DNA of 64,000 nucleotides from Cheiracanthium punctorium. Lineage: Eukaryota > Arthropoda > Arachnida > Araneae > Cheiracanthiidae. Both the position numbers and the translations under genes were made by a program. Where the stretch lies: NCBI GenBank assembly GCA_038373885.1, contig JAWZYV010012391.1, positions 62,001 through 126,000 on the forward strand, given 5' to 3'. This document shows, piece by piece, positions 24,257 to 35,704 of the stretch (positions are counted from its first letter, which is position 1; each line of letters opens with the position of its first letter). The notes below the pieces were generated by a model. It was not told where the DNA came from. It made no database searches and saw only the letters and a program-made list of their open reading frames with translations.

Positions 24257-25819
24257 TGCTGGGTCTTTTATTTGCGAATCATTTTTTTCCTTTTTGAATT
24301 TGGTGTCATTTTAGTATTGTATTTTTTTTTTTTTTAGTGTTTGCATTTGTGTTTACCTTTTTCGTTTACTTTTAGTTTCTTGTGGGTGGGGTGTTTTGTT
24401 TACTTGTTTGTTGGTATCAATCAAAATTTACCTGCACAATCTGTGTTATATGTTGTTACATTCCTTATGCAAGTTTATATTGAAGTAAATATTTTGTTTT
24501 GGTTTGATGTTTTTGTGTAAGTGTTATAATCTGATGTAGTACCCTTTTGGTAGTACAAATTGTGTATGGCTAAGGGCCATTGCAATAATTCATGTGATAT
24601 TTTTTTTTACCTTTTATTACTGTATAACCACATGAAAGTTTTCTTAAAATACTTTTTACCTGATTATGTCAAAAAAAAAAACTTGTACTGGAATTGTCAA
24701 ATCAGTGCAGAAATTTCTGGGTTCAAACTTTTGTTCTCTCTGTAATGGCTTGAGGAAAATTTTAAAGTTGTTAACTTTGCTGGTGTAGACAATCCCAGGG
24801 CCTTTATCTAAGAAACTTAGGGTTCAAAATTTTTTTGCTTTAAGTTATTCATGCTGGTTTGAGCTGTTTTCTTAAAATTACCTTGTTTTGTTTTGTTTTC
24901 CTCTTTGGAGAAAATGATTAGTGTCCAGATGTGTTTCTAGATCCTTCTTGGTCACTTGAATTAACCTCCATGTTTGGTGGTAATTGATCTTGGGTCACAA
25001 TTGGGCTGGTGTTTAGCCTATTGTACTCAGACCAATTGCTGCTGGATGTGGGGTTGTTCAAGGATCATTTCTCTCCTGTCTCCTAATGTTTTTACCAACT
25101 TAACCTCTAATTTGATGCATTAATTGGGTTTTTTTTCTTTCTCTACAAATTTGGGATTGTCATGCCCCTGTCAAATTTTTTTTTTCCTCAGCTTTCTTTG
25201 AAAGGGGGGTGGTTCAACATCCTAGGTACTTGTCCGCCCTTGCCTGCTAGTGGTCTTGTATTCAATACATGACACTGACTAGCTTTTTATTTACTTTTGG
25301 AAATCTCTGAACTGATTTTTTACCCACGCTTGTGACAACAAACTCCACGTAGTGACTACTTATACGAGGACTTTACACGATTTTGCTACTGACCACTTCC
25401 TTGGACTCTAAATCATCATGGTCAGAATTGCATATTACCCTTTTGTACCAAAGATTTTTTACCTTTTTGTCTTCGTTTAATGTTGTTCTGTCATGTTTTA
25501 TATGTCGTACTACATATATACTGTATGTTTTTGTTGTGAAGGAATGTGCAGGTAAAACTTTACCTTTTGATTGATTTTTTCTTTTGTGGAATATGTAGGT
25601 ATAGGGTTAAATTTTTTTTTATGTGTCCTGACTTGGGACACGGGTTCTTGATGTTTATTTGAGGTATTTTGCATTATGCAAATTTTTTTTCTTGCTGCCA
25701 TGGCTGGTCTTCCCCAGGTTTGATTGTCAAATTGGAATTATATGCTGCTTCTCAAGACATTTCGCCAGTCTGTTCCTGGCTTCTCAACGAAAAATTTTTT
25801 ACTTCGTAAAAAATTTTTT
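24257..25819 (+). other. Gypsy 3' non-coding region
   Basis: About 1.56 kb of T-rich DNA between the integrase stop and the polypurine tract. The longest frames are under 70 codons and show no envelope features (no signal peptide or fusion peptide followed by a membrane anchor in one frame). Confidence 0.6.
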
Positions 25820-25835
25820 GGGGGAGAAGGAAGGA
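25820..25835 (+). promoter_or_regulatory. Gypsy polypurine tract
   Basis: GGGGGAGAAGGAAGGA, five bases before the LTR start at 25841. This is the usual place for the primer of plus-strand DNA synthesis. Confidence 0.8.
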
Positions 25836-25840
25836 TAATA

Positions 25841-28103
25841 TGTTGTATTGTTTTTTTTGGGGGGATTATGTTTTTACAAATCAAATGCAGTAATTTTTAT
25901 TTTAATTGTTTTAACCTTTAATTATTTATTCTCTAATGCTTGTAATTAACTTGGAAGTTTAATTTAAATACCTTTTGTCAGGAGATATAATGGTCTGGAT
26001 GACTCTTCTTCTATAACTCAATAGCTTGTCTTTTAAATTACTACTAATTACCCTTTTTTTTGTTGGGACTTTTTAAATAATGGCCTTTTCTTTAAATTAA
26101 TTCTGCCGTTGTTTGCCCTGTCTCCGGAGGTGTAAATTTAGTTATCTTGTAAATTCTGTCGATTTTCTGCTGACTATTAAGTTTCCCTCTCTCTTCAATA
26201 GCCTAACTCATTTCTTGCAATATCTCTTGTTCATGTCCGGTTTTTAATTATTTTTACTCTCTTCTAATTTAAATTTTTTACTCCAAATTTTATCCAGGGT
26301 TGTCTCGGACGATTAGCTATCTCCCGCTAAAATTTTAGGAAATTTAATAACGTTTTTAATGCCTTTTTGATCAATTAAGCTTTTTTTCCCCATTTCAAGA
26401 TGGCCGTTCTTGCCTGCGTTTCTTCTCGGCCAAGTTCGTTTCTTTCCCGCGTGTAGTAGTCGCTGGCCGCCATTTTTTTCTTTCCTCTCTTCCTTCCCCC
26501 GACAATCGAATGTTCTCGAAGTTTCCAGGCTGAGATGGCGTACTCTGATTGGTCCCCGCGGTCGGCGTCTCGGCGAAGCTCCTCAAGCGTGGGGCAGAAA
26601 GCATCATTCTGAGAGCTGTCGTGGTGCTGCTAGGACGTGTCTTGTCCGGTGTTTCATCGCGAATTTTAGGGGCCTAGCTCGGCATATCTATCGTCACTTA
26701 CATCAAATTCATTATGTGAAGTTTTAGCATGTAGGCCAGAGGGCCTGATAAAACGTTTGATCATCAGAACAGCAGATTTTATTTTTACAATGCCGGGTAA
26801 CCCATTATATTTTTTTGGCGTGGCAAGCGAGCGAACCCCCTTGATGTGATTTCACGCACAGCTAGCGCCTTCTCCATTTTGTAAAGCAGCGCGTGACACC
26901 TGCCTGGCCCACGATCGAGTCATCTTAGCCACATCGGGAGATGCCTGTATGTCCTGCCGAACGATCTCCTCGGGAAATCTTCGAGCTCCAGCAACTGAAT
27001 CCCGGTAAGATCGTTGCCTTTTATTTCTGCAAGTATCCGGCCCACCCAGGAAGTCGATTCACTACTCTCCCTACCACCATGTTCACCGTACCGATTGAAG
27101 ATCCCTAAATTTTTATTTACTTTTCTCTTTAAAAGAAGGGGGGGAATTGAAGCCAACTGTAAATGCTAATTTTTCTTTTTCTACTTTGAGTACTATCCTG
27201 ATGTATAACTTCCAGTAACACCATGTTTAAAATTTTTTTTTGTTAAATGATAATTGTGGATGCTGTGTTTATTTATTTATTTATTTTTTTTCTTACCTAG
27301 TTAATTTTTGGAGGGTCATAAATCTGTTTTATTTTCTGGCTTGGCCAATGCTAATCTCTGTAATTGCTTGTTTGAGTTGTTCTGCACATCAATGAATTTG
27401 CTGCACCCTTTGGTGTAAAATTTGCAAAGTTCACCTTTTTATTTATTTTGTTAACTATTTAAACTCATCTGTTGGATTGTAAAAGTGGGGTTTCAAGTAA
27501 CTGTTAAGGATTTTTGTGTGGGATTTTCATTAGATGCCTTGTGTGGCTTGGGGAAGGTGGGGACTTGTTTACCCAAATATTTCTTTTCTTTTTTTTGATA
27601 GGATAAATTTTTTTTTAAACTGCAGCAGAGCCTTTAACTTAAATTTTGGATCCAATCGAGCTACTTTTGTCATGACAATTTTAATTATGCATTACCTTTT
27701 TATTTTAATTACTTTTTTTTTTCAATTTACAAGGGCAAATAATGGGAAATTAAAGCACTCAAATATTTTTGTTTTTTGAGCATTACTACCACGCGCTGTA
27801 GTACCCCTGCGCTGTGTTTTACTTACTTTTATGTCTAAATACTGATGTCGTGAGGCCACTAGTTGTTGACCCCTGTTATTGTTGAATAAAATTTGTATTT
27901 TGGTGATCTAATGCAATGTCTCTGTGTTTATTTTACCACACTTCTAACACACACTTCAAGCAAGGCTGAGATCATTGGGTTATTTATCTACTTCAACAGT
28001 CACAACGCATGGACAAATCTTAATTCTGTTTTGGTAGCCTGCTAAATTTTTACCTAGCTAAACTAATTTTCGCGGCAGTAGTAAAAAAAAAAAAAAATAC
28101 TAC
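25841..28103 (+). repeat. Gypsy 3' LTR (LTR2), 2263 bp
   Basis: Starts TGTTGTATTG after the polypurine tract and ends ...TACTACA (28103). The same end is present in the solo LTR at 35705. It carries the GC-rich promoter-like block (about 26400-26660) and a possible poly(A) signal AATAAA near 27884. The pieces 25841-27053 match LTR1. The central part (about 26730-27180) differs completely from the solo LTR. Confidence 0.85.
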
Positions 28104-28657
28104 ACAGTGTGGTAAGATGATATATTTCGTGCTGCTAAGTATACCAATCTGCAAAGAATTATGTATATGAATATATGGATAATGATTTACACGGTAACTT
28201 TACATGAGCAATAATTATTGGTTATGAGTTTGTGTAAATCACCAAATAATGAAAAGTCGCCATGGTGGGAAGCTATTCTAGCTGTTACGTAGTTTTTATC
28301 AAGGAAAACATATAAAGTACGGTTTTCTTCGAACTAATTATTAACTATACATATATGTAAGTTGCCAAATTATAAAAAATCACCATTGGTGGCAAATACG
28401 CAAGGTTTTACATAGGTTTTACATAATTAAAAATAGTGAGAAGTTTAAATTTTTATGTTCCAAGGAACATGCATAACCAAGCAATGTGTAGCTCGGTAAC
28501 ATTCTCTCTGATCCAATTTTGGGTTTTGTTTGTTGAAATTATGCCTGTTTTACAAATAAGCCTTATTATGGGCCAAATGCCTCATACGAAGAGCGAGCAT
28601 AGCGAGTCTAGGGGCCTTGGCTCCTAGTTGAATAGAAATACAAAATTAAATTAAACT

Positions 28658-28919
28658 TCCAAAATATGGAGTGCCTCACCATGGCACAGTGGTTATGCCA
28701 CTGAAAATGGTAGACGGCCGAGGTGTGAAGGTCCCGGGTTCGGGTCCCATCGCGCGGCTGTCGATCTAACGGTCGAGTTTTGGTAGGTTTTCTCCAGATG
28801 TAACGTGAATACGCGTTAGAACCCCTTAGAAAGTCCTCCTACCAAGGCGCCCCCCCCTTGGCAGATACCCCACGTGCAGGTTTGCCTTAAAACACAAACA
28901 AACAACTCCAAAATATGGA
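28658..28919 (+). mobile_element. tRNA-derived SINE with 13-bp target duplication
   Basis: Body 28671-28906 flanked by TCCAAAATATGGA at 28658-28670 and 28907-28919. Pol III box A TGGCACAGTGG (28682-28692) and box B GGTTCGGGTCC (28737-28747), about 45 bases apart, mark a tRNA-like head. The tail is AAAACACAAACAAACAAC. The perfect target duplication indicates LINE-type integration. Confidence 0.88.
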
Positions 28920-30214
28920 AAGGGATAAACAACTATGTACAGCAAATCGCTTTAGGTTTGTAAGAATTTGGCGCAGATCACTATTATTTGGCAATTTTTC
29001 ACTTGCTCCCGGATAACAAAAAAAAAAAAAAAAAAAAAAGAACACTCGCAGTGAAAGAATTTAAAAACTCTACTGGACTTGGGAAAAACTTTCACTCTCA
29101 TCATAGCAAATTATTTTATTGGAGATACGGTGATATATTCTCTATTCATCAGATATTCGATTATGCCAACATTAATAAAAGTTCAATCATTTTTAGGTTC
29201 TATTATAACTAACTTCAATATGTTATCGGAGAGTATGTTTTAGGAAATATTTCCATACACTTCATTAATGATATTATTTTCATTCCTTCTTAATTGCTGA
29301 GATAATTCTTCAATAATATTTTTGGAGAAAATTTGCTTTAGCATACTGCCTGGTGGGAAGTTATGACGAAATTGTCGAATTGGCACGTTTTTGTGTTGCG
29401 TCACTTGGATTGCAACCTTCCCGGAACGAATAGTAAATATTATTCTCTCCTCCAAGGTTTTTCTACAGCTTTAAAACATGGAATTTGCAACACTTCGTGT
29501 ACTTATCGCCTTCTAAAAAAAGTCGCCAAGCATATTGCTAAAGCACATTTTAGTCATTGGCATATCACCAAACTGGAGACTAATTCCAATTTTTGTAAAT
29601 TTTGTTGTAATACTATAACCCTATAGTACTGCTGAAATTAAGTACTGTTATTTCAAAATTGACGCAACAATGGAACCATCGTCCGACTTACTGCACGAAA
29701 TACTGCATGCCAAATTACTTCTCTAATTTTTCATGGTGCATTAGTATACTACATAAAAATTTTAACATTCGCACAAACTCCATACGAACATTAACTGTGC
29801 CGAATTTCGCAGTCATCAGTTCGCAGTGTGCTACAAAAGGGACACTAAGGTTTTGCTTAACGTATTTATATATACATAGATTTACTAGTTTGTTTCTGCC
29901 CATAACAGTCTCAGAGTTTTACTAAGAGTTATGCAAAATTATACTGAATGAAAATCTAATCCCATGTGTTTCCATGTATCAGTACAAATAGTGAATTTCC
30001 ACAATTCGAGTTATTAACATAAATAGGCTAATATTTCAGTGGATCTCCTTTTTCTGGTCTTTTTTTTTTTTTTTCACGAAAGTGAAAGTTTCATCTGTCT
30101 TTCAGAGTCTGCATAGAAAAACTGAAATGTAAAATTATTTGTTTACATGTAAAATGTATGGGGAATTATTGGCATTTGCAGATTATAGGGTTGCAGATTA
30201 GAGGGAGTGTCCTG
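28920..30214. other. Unassigned stretch inside the Tigger-like ends
   Basis: Poly(A) at 29021-29039. Frames of 60-90 codons on both strands at 29240-29930 show no domain I recognise and are probably chance. The last 50 bases are the Tigger-like terminal repeat. Confidence 0.4.
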
Positions 30215-32154
30215 TATTATTTAGAAAATATTTGATAATAATTTCTTGTATATACACTGCTGGACAGAACTTTTGGTTGTATCTTGGCTCATATTATTAA
30301 TAAAAAGCTCTGCTATATAAAATACAATGATAAATCAATAATCTGTACATATGACCATTATATTACTATATTATTGAAAAAAAAAAGGAAGATTATCATT
30401 GAAAATGTAAAAATCAGGTAGTCAAAACTTTGGTCTACCAGAAAGAGTTTTGGGAATATTTCATGTACTCCGTTACCAGTTGTATAGCTTACAGGTGGCG
30501 CAAAAAGCACACAGTAATATAAAGACATTACGGATGATCAATGAAGAAAAACGTACCGAAATCATCAGATTGTATGATGAGCTTAAGAGTCTTCTTGACT
30601 GAACTCCCAAGGCCACTGTCAATGTTAAGTCAATGGTAAACAGTTTTTGGAATTACTCTAAAACATTTCAATGTTTTCAAGTAATTCTTTTTGCATTGTG
30701 CATATTAGAGCTTGCTATATGGGCAATTATATATTTAAAAAAAAAAAGAAAAGATTTAAAAAATTTTAAATGTTAACTACACAGCTGAAATTTTCAGATG
30801 ACCTAAATCTGAGCTACTTTTATATAAAATGTTTTAAATATATATATAAACGACAGTGGAAGCAACATATAAAAGACAATGGATTTTGAAAACTTACCTG
30901 ATAAAGAGTTATGTTCTGTCTTGTAAAATCCACGCTTCCAATAGATTGGAGGGGGGCAGGAGAGAAAGTTGTATAACCCAACCATCCCATGTTTTTTTCT
31001 TGCTTTTCTTTTCATCCCCTGTGGGCATGGAGGAAAATTTGTGGGCCCGCTAAGTTGTTTGTGTGAAGGAAAAAACAATCTCAAGTTCCCTTTGCAATCA
31101 TGAGATGTACTGTATTTGTCGTTATTAGACAGTCTGAATCTAGATAGATATGCCATTTACATGAGAAAGTAATACAAAATGCATATTTCTTTAAGTTTTA
31201 AGAAATTTAGCAAGAGATGAAAAACAAATAAATTATGTGTGATAAATCATATTTGAAAAAAAAGTTTTTTTAATTATTACTTTTTAACCTTCTCTCAAAT
31301 ATTATTAGTGTATATCTATGTCAGTGTTTTCTAACCTTTGTTCTGTAAACTGGTGCCGATCCATGTATATTATATTTATTTAAAAAAAAAATCTCTTACA
31401 AATGTGCTACTAACTAAAAACGATATTTTCATAATGATTTAGTATATAAAATACATATTTATGTATTTTATTTAAATAAACTAATAAATACATGGTTATG
31501 TATTTATTAGTTTTTACTTGATGCAAAATACATTTTTTCTACACCACAGATATAAAAAGGTCGTGAAACACTGATGTACATAAATAAATATACATTTAGT
31601 CTAAATGAATGGTCTAAAAGTTATGAAAAACAGATATCCTATATAATTATACACACAAGTCAGTCATAATGCTTTTTTCTTTTTTTTAAGCAGAATTTAG
31701 CAGATACGTGGAAAATTCTCATCCCTGAAATTAATAACTTCCCTGTCATGTCTGTTTTGTTTGGATATTTATGTAACCTTTGACATACTTCTTAATGGTG
31801 AATTTTTATTTCATAAATTAATTTCATTTGAATAAAAAATGAATATTTTATGAAGTTTTACATAAAGAAAATTAGCAACAGATGAAATATAAATAAATAA
31901 GGAACGATAATTAGATCAAATTAGAAAAAAAAAAATATTTTACTTTGTCGAAAAGAAAACATCATCTGTTTATGAATGTATGATTCCTTCATTGAAAATT
32001 TATCCTAGATTACAATTTTGGAGGCTTTTTCACATCACTGTGTGCAATATCTGTATGCACTGGCATAAAAAAAGTTCAAAATTAATCTTGTTATCTGAGT
32101 CATTTTCATTTTACTGAAAAGTGCTGCATATGAACTTGCTGCATGTTAACGTGA

Positions 32155-32453
32155 GCTTTTTAATCAAAATTCCCTAAGCACTTCTCAAGTATAGTCCATA
32201 AAAAAAATTTGGCTACTATCTGTTCACCCACTTTAGTAGTATAATCCTGTTTATAGGGGAAGTTTAATTATATCAAATATAATTTTCCATCCTGTCCCAT
32301 GATAAGTAGAACTTCAGTAACAGTAGTATATAGCCGAATATCTGGCAGAGAAGTCAGATATCTGGTAGTTATGATTTGGATATCCGACGGCATTTCGGAT
32401 ATTGAAAAATCAGCCGGATAGGGGATACTTACTGGATATCCGTTGCATCCCTA
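32155..32453. mobile_element. Truncated copy of the hAT-like element
   Basis: Matches 8212-8480 of the complete element, including TCCCTAAGCACTTCTCA and the terminal GGATATCCGTTGCATCCCTA (32434-32453). The left end is lost. Confidence 0.75.
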
Positions 32454-33324
32454 GTTTGAAGTTTACATTTCTATATGTAAAAATTTTCAAGTACCAAATA
32501 TTTTAATTTTGCCCCCCAAAACCTGTTTTTTTTCTATTCTTATCTTTGGGTTTTTTAATAGAACCTAAAAAAAGAAGAAAAAAAAACTATTCATGCATCT
32601 CAATTTTTTGTTTAGTTATGATTAATCAAATTTGTTGCCGATAGGGCATAACGCTTACAATATTGTGGAATCACCCAATTGTCTCTTTTATGTGTGCCAT
32701 CATATTTTCAAGAGCTTTAATATCCTAAGAAACCTATAAATGCATGTTTGAAATTGTATCATTACATCCATCAATTAGTCTTTAATGCATTGTTTTTCTG
32801 CAATAAGACTATATATATATATTTTAAAAACACATTACTTGATTGGCCCTTTACATTGGCGGATCCATAGCAAAAGCACAGGCACATGCACCTCTCTCCT
32901 GTTACTTACCAGTTGTCCATACTCTTTATATAAAGTAGTTAAACTTATTTAATTATTAATCTAATTATTTCTTAAAAATCTGATTTTAAAAAATAATTAA
33001 AAATCAGATTTAAATTTTAAAAATGCAATTTATTTTAAAAAAACATAATTTTTTTTCAATACCTTGATTCTGGCTAAAAAATGAGGGTCAGCTAATATCA
33101 AAAGTTGTTTTAAAATTTAAATTTGAACTTATAATTCTCATAAATTTTTAATATAAATGATAAAGTTTTTAGGTTTGTGAATTTTATAGACTGTATTTTT
33201 ATTGTTATTAAAAGATTTGGTATTATTAAAAGATTTGGCATTTTGGTAAGTATCCACAATTTTTTTTCAATAATCCATGTAAAAGTCATAAAAAAAAGGT
33301 AAGGTATGTTAATGGTTTTCTGCA

Positions 33325-33420
33325 TAAATCATGGACCATGGTTATTGATACATGTACACAATTATTGATACAATGTACATGGTTATTGATACATGTACAC
33401 AAATATGCATGTACATGACA
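33325..33420. repeat. Short tandem repeat, GTTATTGATACATGTACA type
   Basis: GGTTATTGATACATGTACAC and close variants occur three times in a row. Confidence 0.75.
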
Positions 33421-34259
33421 AAGCATCTTTACCATTGGTCATTCTTTAAATAACTCCTCCTATTCATTTAATCTTGAACCCATCTTAACATGTTCAATCT
33501 CATTATTGAAAAGATGCAACAGAAAAGGGTCCACTGGAAAAAAATCTGCTTTCTCCACTACTTTAAAATTATGTATCATTTATGAACTTTCAAATTGCCC
33601 CATTCTGAAATCTATCAATCAAATCGTTTTTTAATTTTGTCAGATAATAAATGCACATTCAGACCTTTATTAAAATCCAAAAAAAAAAAAAAAAAAAAAA
33701 TACAAATAAGATTTTTTTACGAATTTCAAAATAAGACAATATTTTTAATTTAATTAGCTGATTTGTGATACCATAACAAAAGTTTTTTGTTTGTGTTGTC
33801 ATGGCAAAGAAAGCATTGAATAATTCTTCATGAAAAGAAGTCATGGATTAAAATTTAAGGAAAAGTATTATGTAGGTGGCTAAAATCCATTGCTTCTGCA
33901 ATGAGTTAGAGCATAATAAGCATGTATAGCTTTGGGTAAGTTGAAAAGTCCTTATTCTTCACATGGTCAAAGTAACAGAATATTTTTTGGGTACTGATAA
34001 AATTCAAAAAAGTTTGTCTAATATCCAAAGTGTTCTGCTACTTTTGTTTATATTACTTTGTTACCTATAACATTAAAAAAGTGCTGAAGTGTTTTTTGAA
34101 TTTATAGGTTTTTGCTTTTTGTTTCTATACTTTCTTGCAATTCTAGGTTTGAGGTGTATTTAAATAGTTTTTACTTTACTAATAGTGTTTTTTGATATGC
34201 ATACTTTTTTGATTGATTTAAGTTATGAATAAAGATATTAATTCATTTCTTTCATGCAG

Positions 34260-34380
34260 CACATTTTTTCTATGATTCCTTCGCCTTTCATCTTAGAAAT
34301 CATGAAGATCTCATTAAGCAACTCTATGACATTAGACATGTCAAAGCTTTTAAAGAGCATCCCCTTTTTAAGAAATATTG
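34260..34380 (+). CDS. Exon c of the TAF5-family-like gene
   Basis: 121 nt after a strong acceptor (TTTCTTTCATGCAG) and before a donor G|GTATGA at 34380/34381. It completes an Ala codon split from exon b and reads HFFYDSFAFHLRNHEDLIKQ then LYDIRHVKAFKEHPLFKKYW. An FF/FY..F....HE..I..L..I helix pair follows the PLFVY helix in TAF5/TAF5L NTD2, so the order and spacing fit that domain. It leaves two bases into a codon. No later exon was recognised before the window end, so it continues beyond, the later exons are small, or the gene is incomplete. Confidence 0.7.
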
Positions 34381-34952
34381 GTATGATATATTTTTTAAAA
34401 ATATATAAATTAGTACAGTTGAACTCATTTATAGTGATGCTTATAACATCAAAATATTGTTTTCTATTCAGCTGTCCATAAACTTCAGTTATTTTTATTG
34501 TATTCTCAAATTACTTATATTTGTATGAAAAATCTGATTTTTCAAAAATTTCCAAACTTTGATCCAATGTTTCTTGATGAAGGATTGCTATAAATAAATA
34601 AATGGAGTTATTTTTGTTCTTAAATTCTGTTGAAATCATTAAGTCACAAAAACTACTATTTAAAAAGTAATACTTTGAACTATTTAAAAACTACATTTAG
34701 CTTAAATTTATCTCAATGTACATACAAAAGAAATTCAAACCTATTTTAGGAATAAATTAAATAATATAAAAAAAAAGGTGTGTGCGTGTAATCTTTACAC
34801 GCGATTGAAGTAAAACTTCTTTGACGTTTACGACACATATCACTGAAATGATTTAACTTAAAATAAATATCATATTATAATTTAATTATATTTATTATTC
34901 ATGTACTTTACAAAGATTATATAAATGTTATATTCATATTAATCATTGGAAA
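34381..34952 (+). other. Start of the next intron
   Basis: AT-rich with no frame. Around 34806-34830 is GATTGAAGTAAAACTTCTTT, a small palindrome also seen inverted at 55300-55325 just before a Helentron, so a fragment of that family may lie here. Confidence 0.4.
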
Positions 34953-35704
34953 TACAGTAGAAGACCCAAAATCCGCCGACCCGAAATCTACAACCCAGCA
35001 AACACACACCTGCTGGCGGAGTACCTTGCCAGTGCCTTTCTGCCTTTACGTCCAGCACTGGCCCGGCACTGCAAAAAGTAACTGAATCGTACCAAAAGTG
35101 GTCTCCCGAGAAGTACCTTGCAGGAAGCCCGGGAAGGCAACGGCACTCTGCTGGCATACTGCATGTGCCGGCCGTTACTTACAATAAAGGCACTGGCCCA
35201 TGGAGTTTATAATACCCAAAATGAAATGGCCGGGTACCGGCTATTATTAAATATAAAGGCACTGGCCTGGTACCTTAACAGTGACTACAATACAATGGCA
35301 CGGTACCGGATTAGTGCCTATTTACAGTAACGCTGCTATAATTAAAATATGAGCCAGTGGCGGATCCGGGGTAGGGGGGCTTATTCATCAACCCATTTCA
35401 AAAAAAAAAAAAAAAAAAAAGACATTGCTTAAGGGTAACATTTTAAGATAAAAAACTACATACATAAAAGATAAAAAACAACAAAAATGTTTATCGTTTG
35501 CAAATTATGCTCGCCCAAAATTAGTGAATTGTGTGCAGTTTTCAAAAACTGCAATTTTCTTGCGAATTTCCAGTTGCAAAAGATACTTTTTTATGAGAGA
35601 GTCGGTAACACATTTAAAAAACTACATAAAATCATTTGTAAACAGTTTAATTGCATTATTTCATAATTAGAGAAATTTTATAAATGAGTTATAATACTTT
35701 ACGG

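Larger units (their letters stand above)
16140..28103 (+). mobile_element. Ty3/Gypsy retrotransposon, rearranged, with nested Copia
   Basis: Order on the + strand: 5' part of the LTR (16140-17353), a nested minus-strand Copia (17354-about 21894), unassigned DNA (21895-22360), RNase H tail and integrase (22361-24256), 3' non-coding DNA, polypurine tract and a full LTR (25841-28103). Gag, protease and most of the reverse transcriptase are missing, so a deletion accompanied or followed the Copia insertion. A solo LTR of the same family lies inverted at 35705-38153. Confidence 0.8.
13667..30214. mobile_element. Tigger/pogo-like element ends enclosing nested insertions
   Basis: Left end CAGGACACTCCCTCTAATCC (13667-13686) preceded by TA. 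Right end is the inverted GATTAGAGGGAGTGTCCTG (30196-30214) followed by TA (30215-30216). Inner copies of GCAGATTATAG at both ends strengthen the pairing. The 16.5 kb between contains a Helitron relic, a TTAA MITE, a Gypsy with a Copia inside it, and a SINE. If this is one element, all of these inserted later. Two independent fragments of the same family would look similar, so the single-element reading is an inference. Confidence 0.5.
11023..34259 (+). other. Intron of about 23.2 kb, transposon-filled
   Basis: Runs from donor GTAAGT at 11023 to acceptor TTTCTTTCATGCAG ending at 34259. It holds a MITE (12373-12890), a Tigger-like pair of ends (13667-30214) with many nested elements, and a hAT-like fragment (32155-32453). 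Long homopolymers occur at about 12068-12099 (A), 12281-12304 (T), 12434-12449 (G) and 33678-33700 (A). In 11025-12370, 12895-13665, 30217-32150 and 32455-34250 I see no further gene. Phase 1 on both sides supports direct splicing of the flanking exons. Confidence 0.6.

Noticed and set aside
24257..25819. Envelope gene of a Gypsy errantivirus
   Set aside because: No frame over 70 codons, and no signal peptide or membrane anchor in a continuous frame.
29240..29930. Overlapping 60-90-codon frames on both strands
   Set aside because: No domain or terminal repeats; treated as chance frames.
30245..30605. Tc1-like element (CACTGCTGGACAGAAC end, short frame INEEKRTEIIRLYDELKS)
   Set aside because: No partner terminal repeat and the peptide is too short and unspecific to assign.
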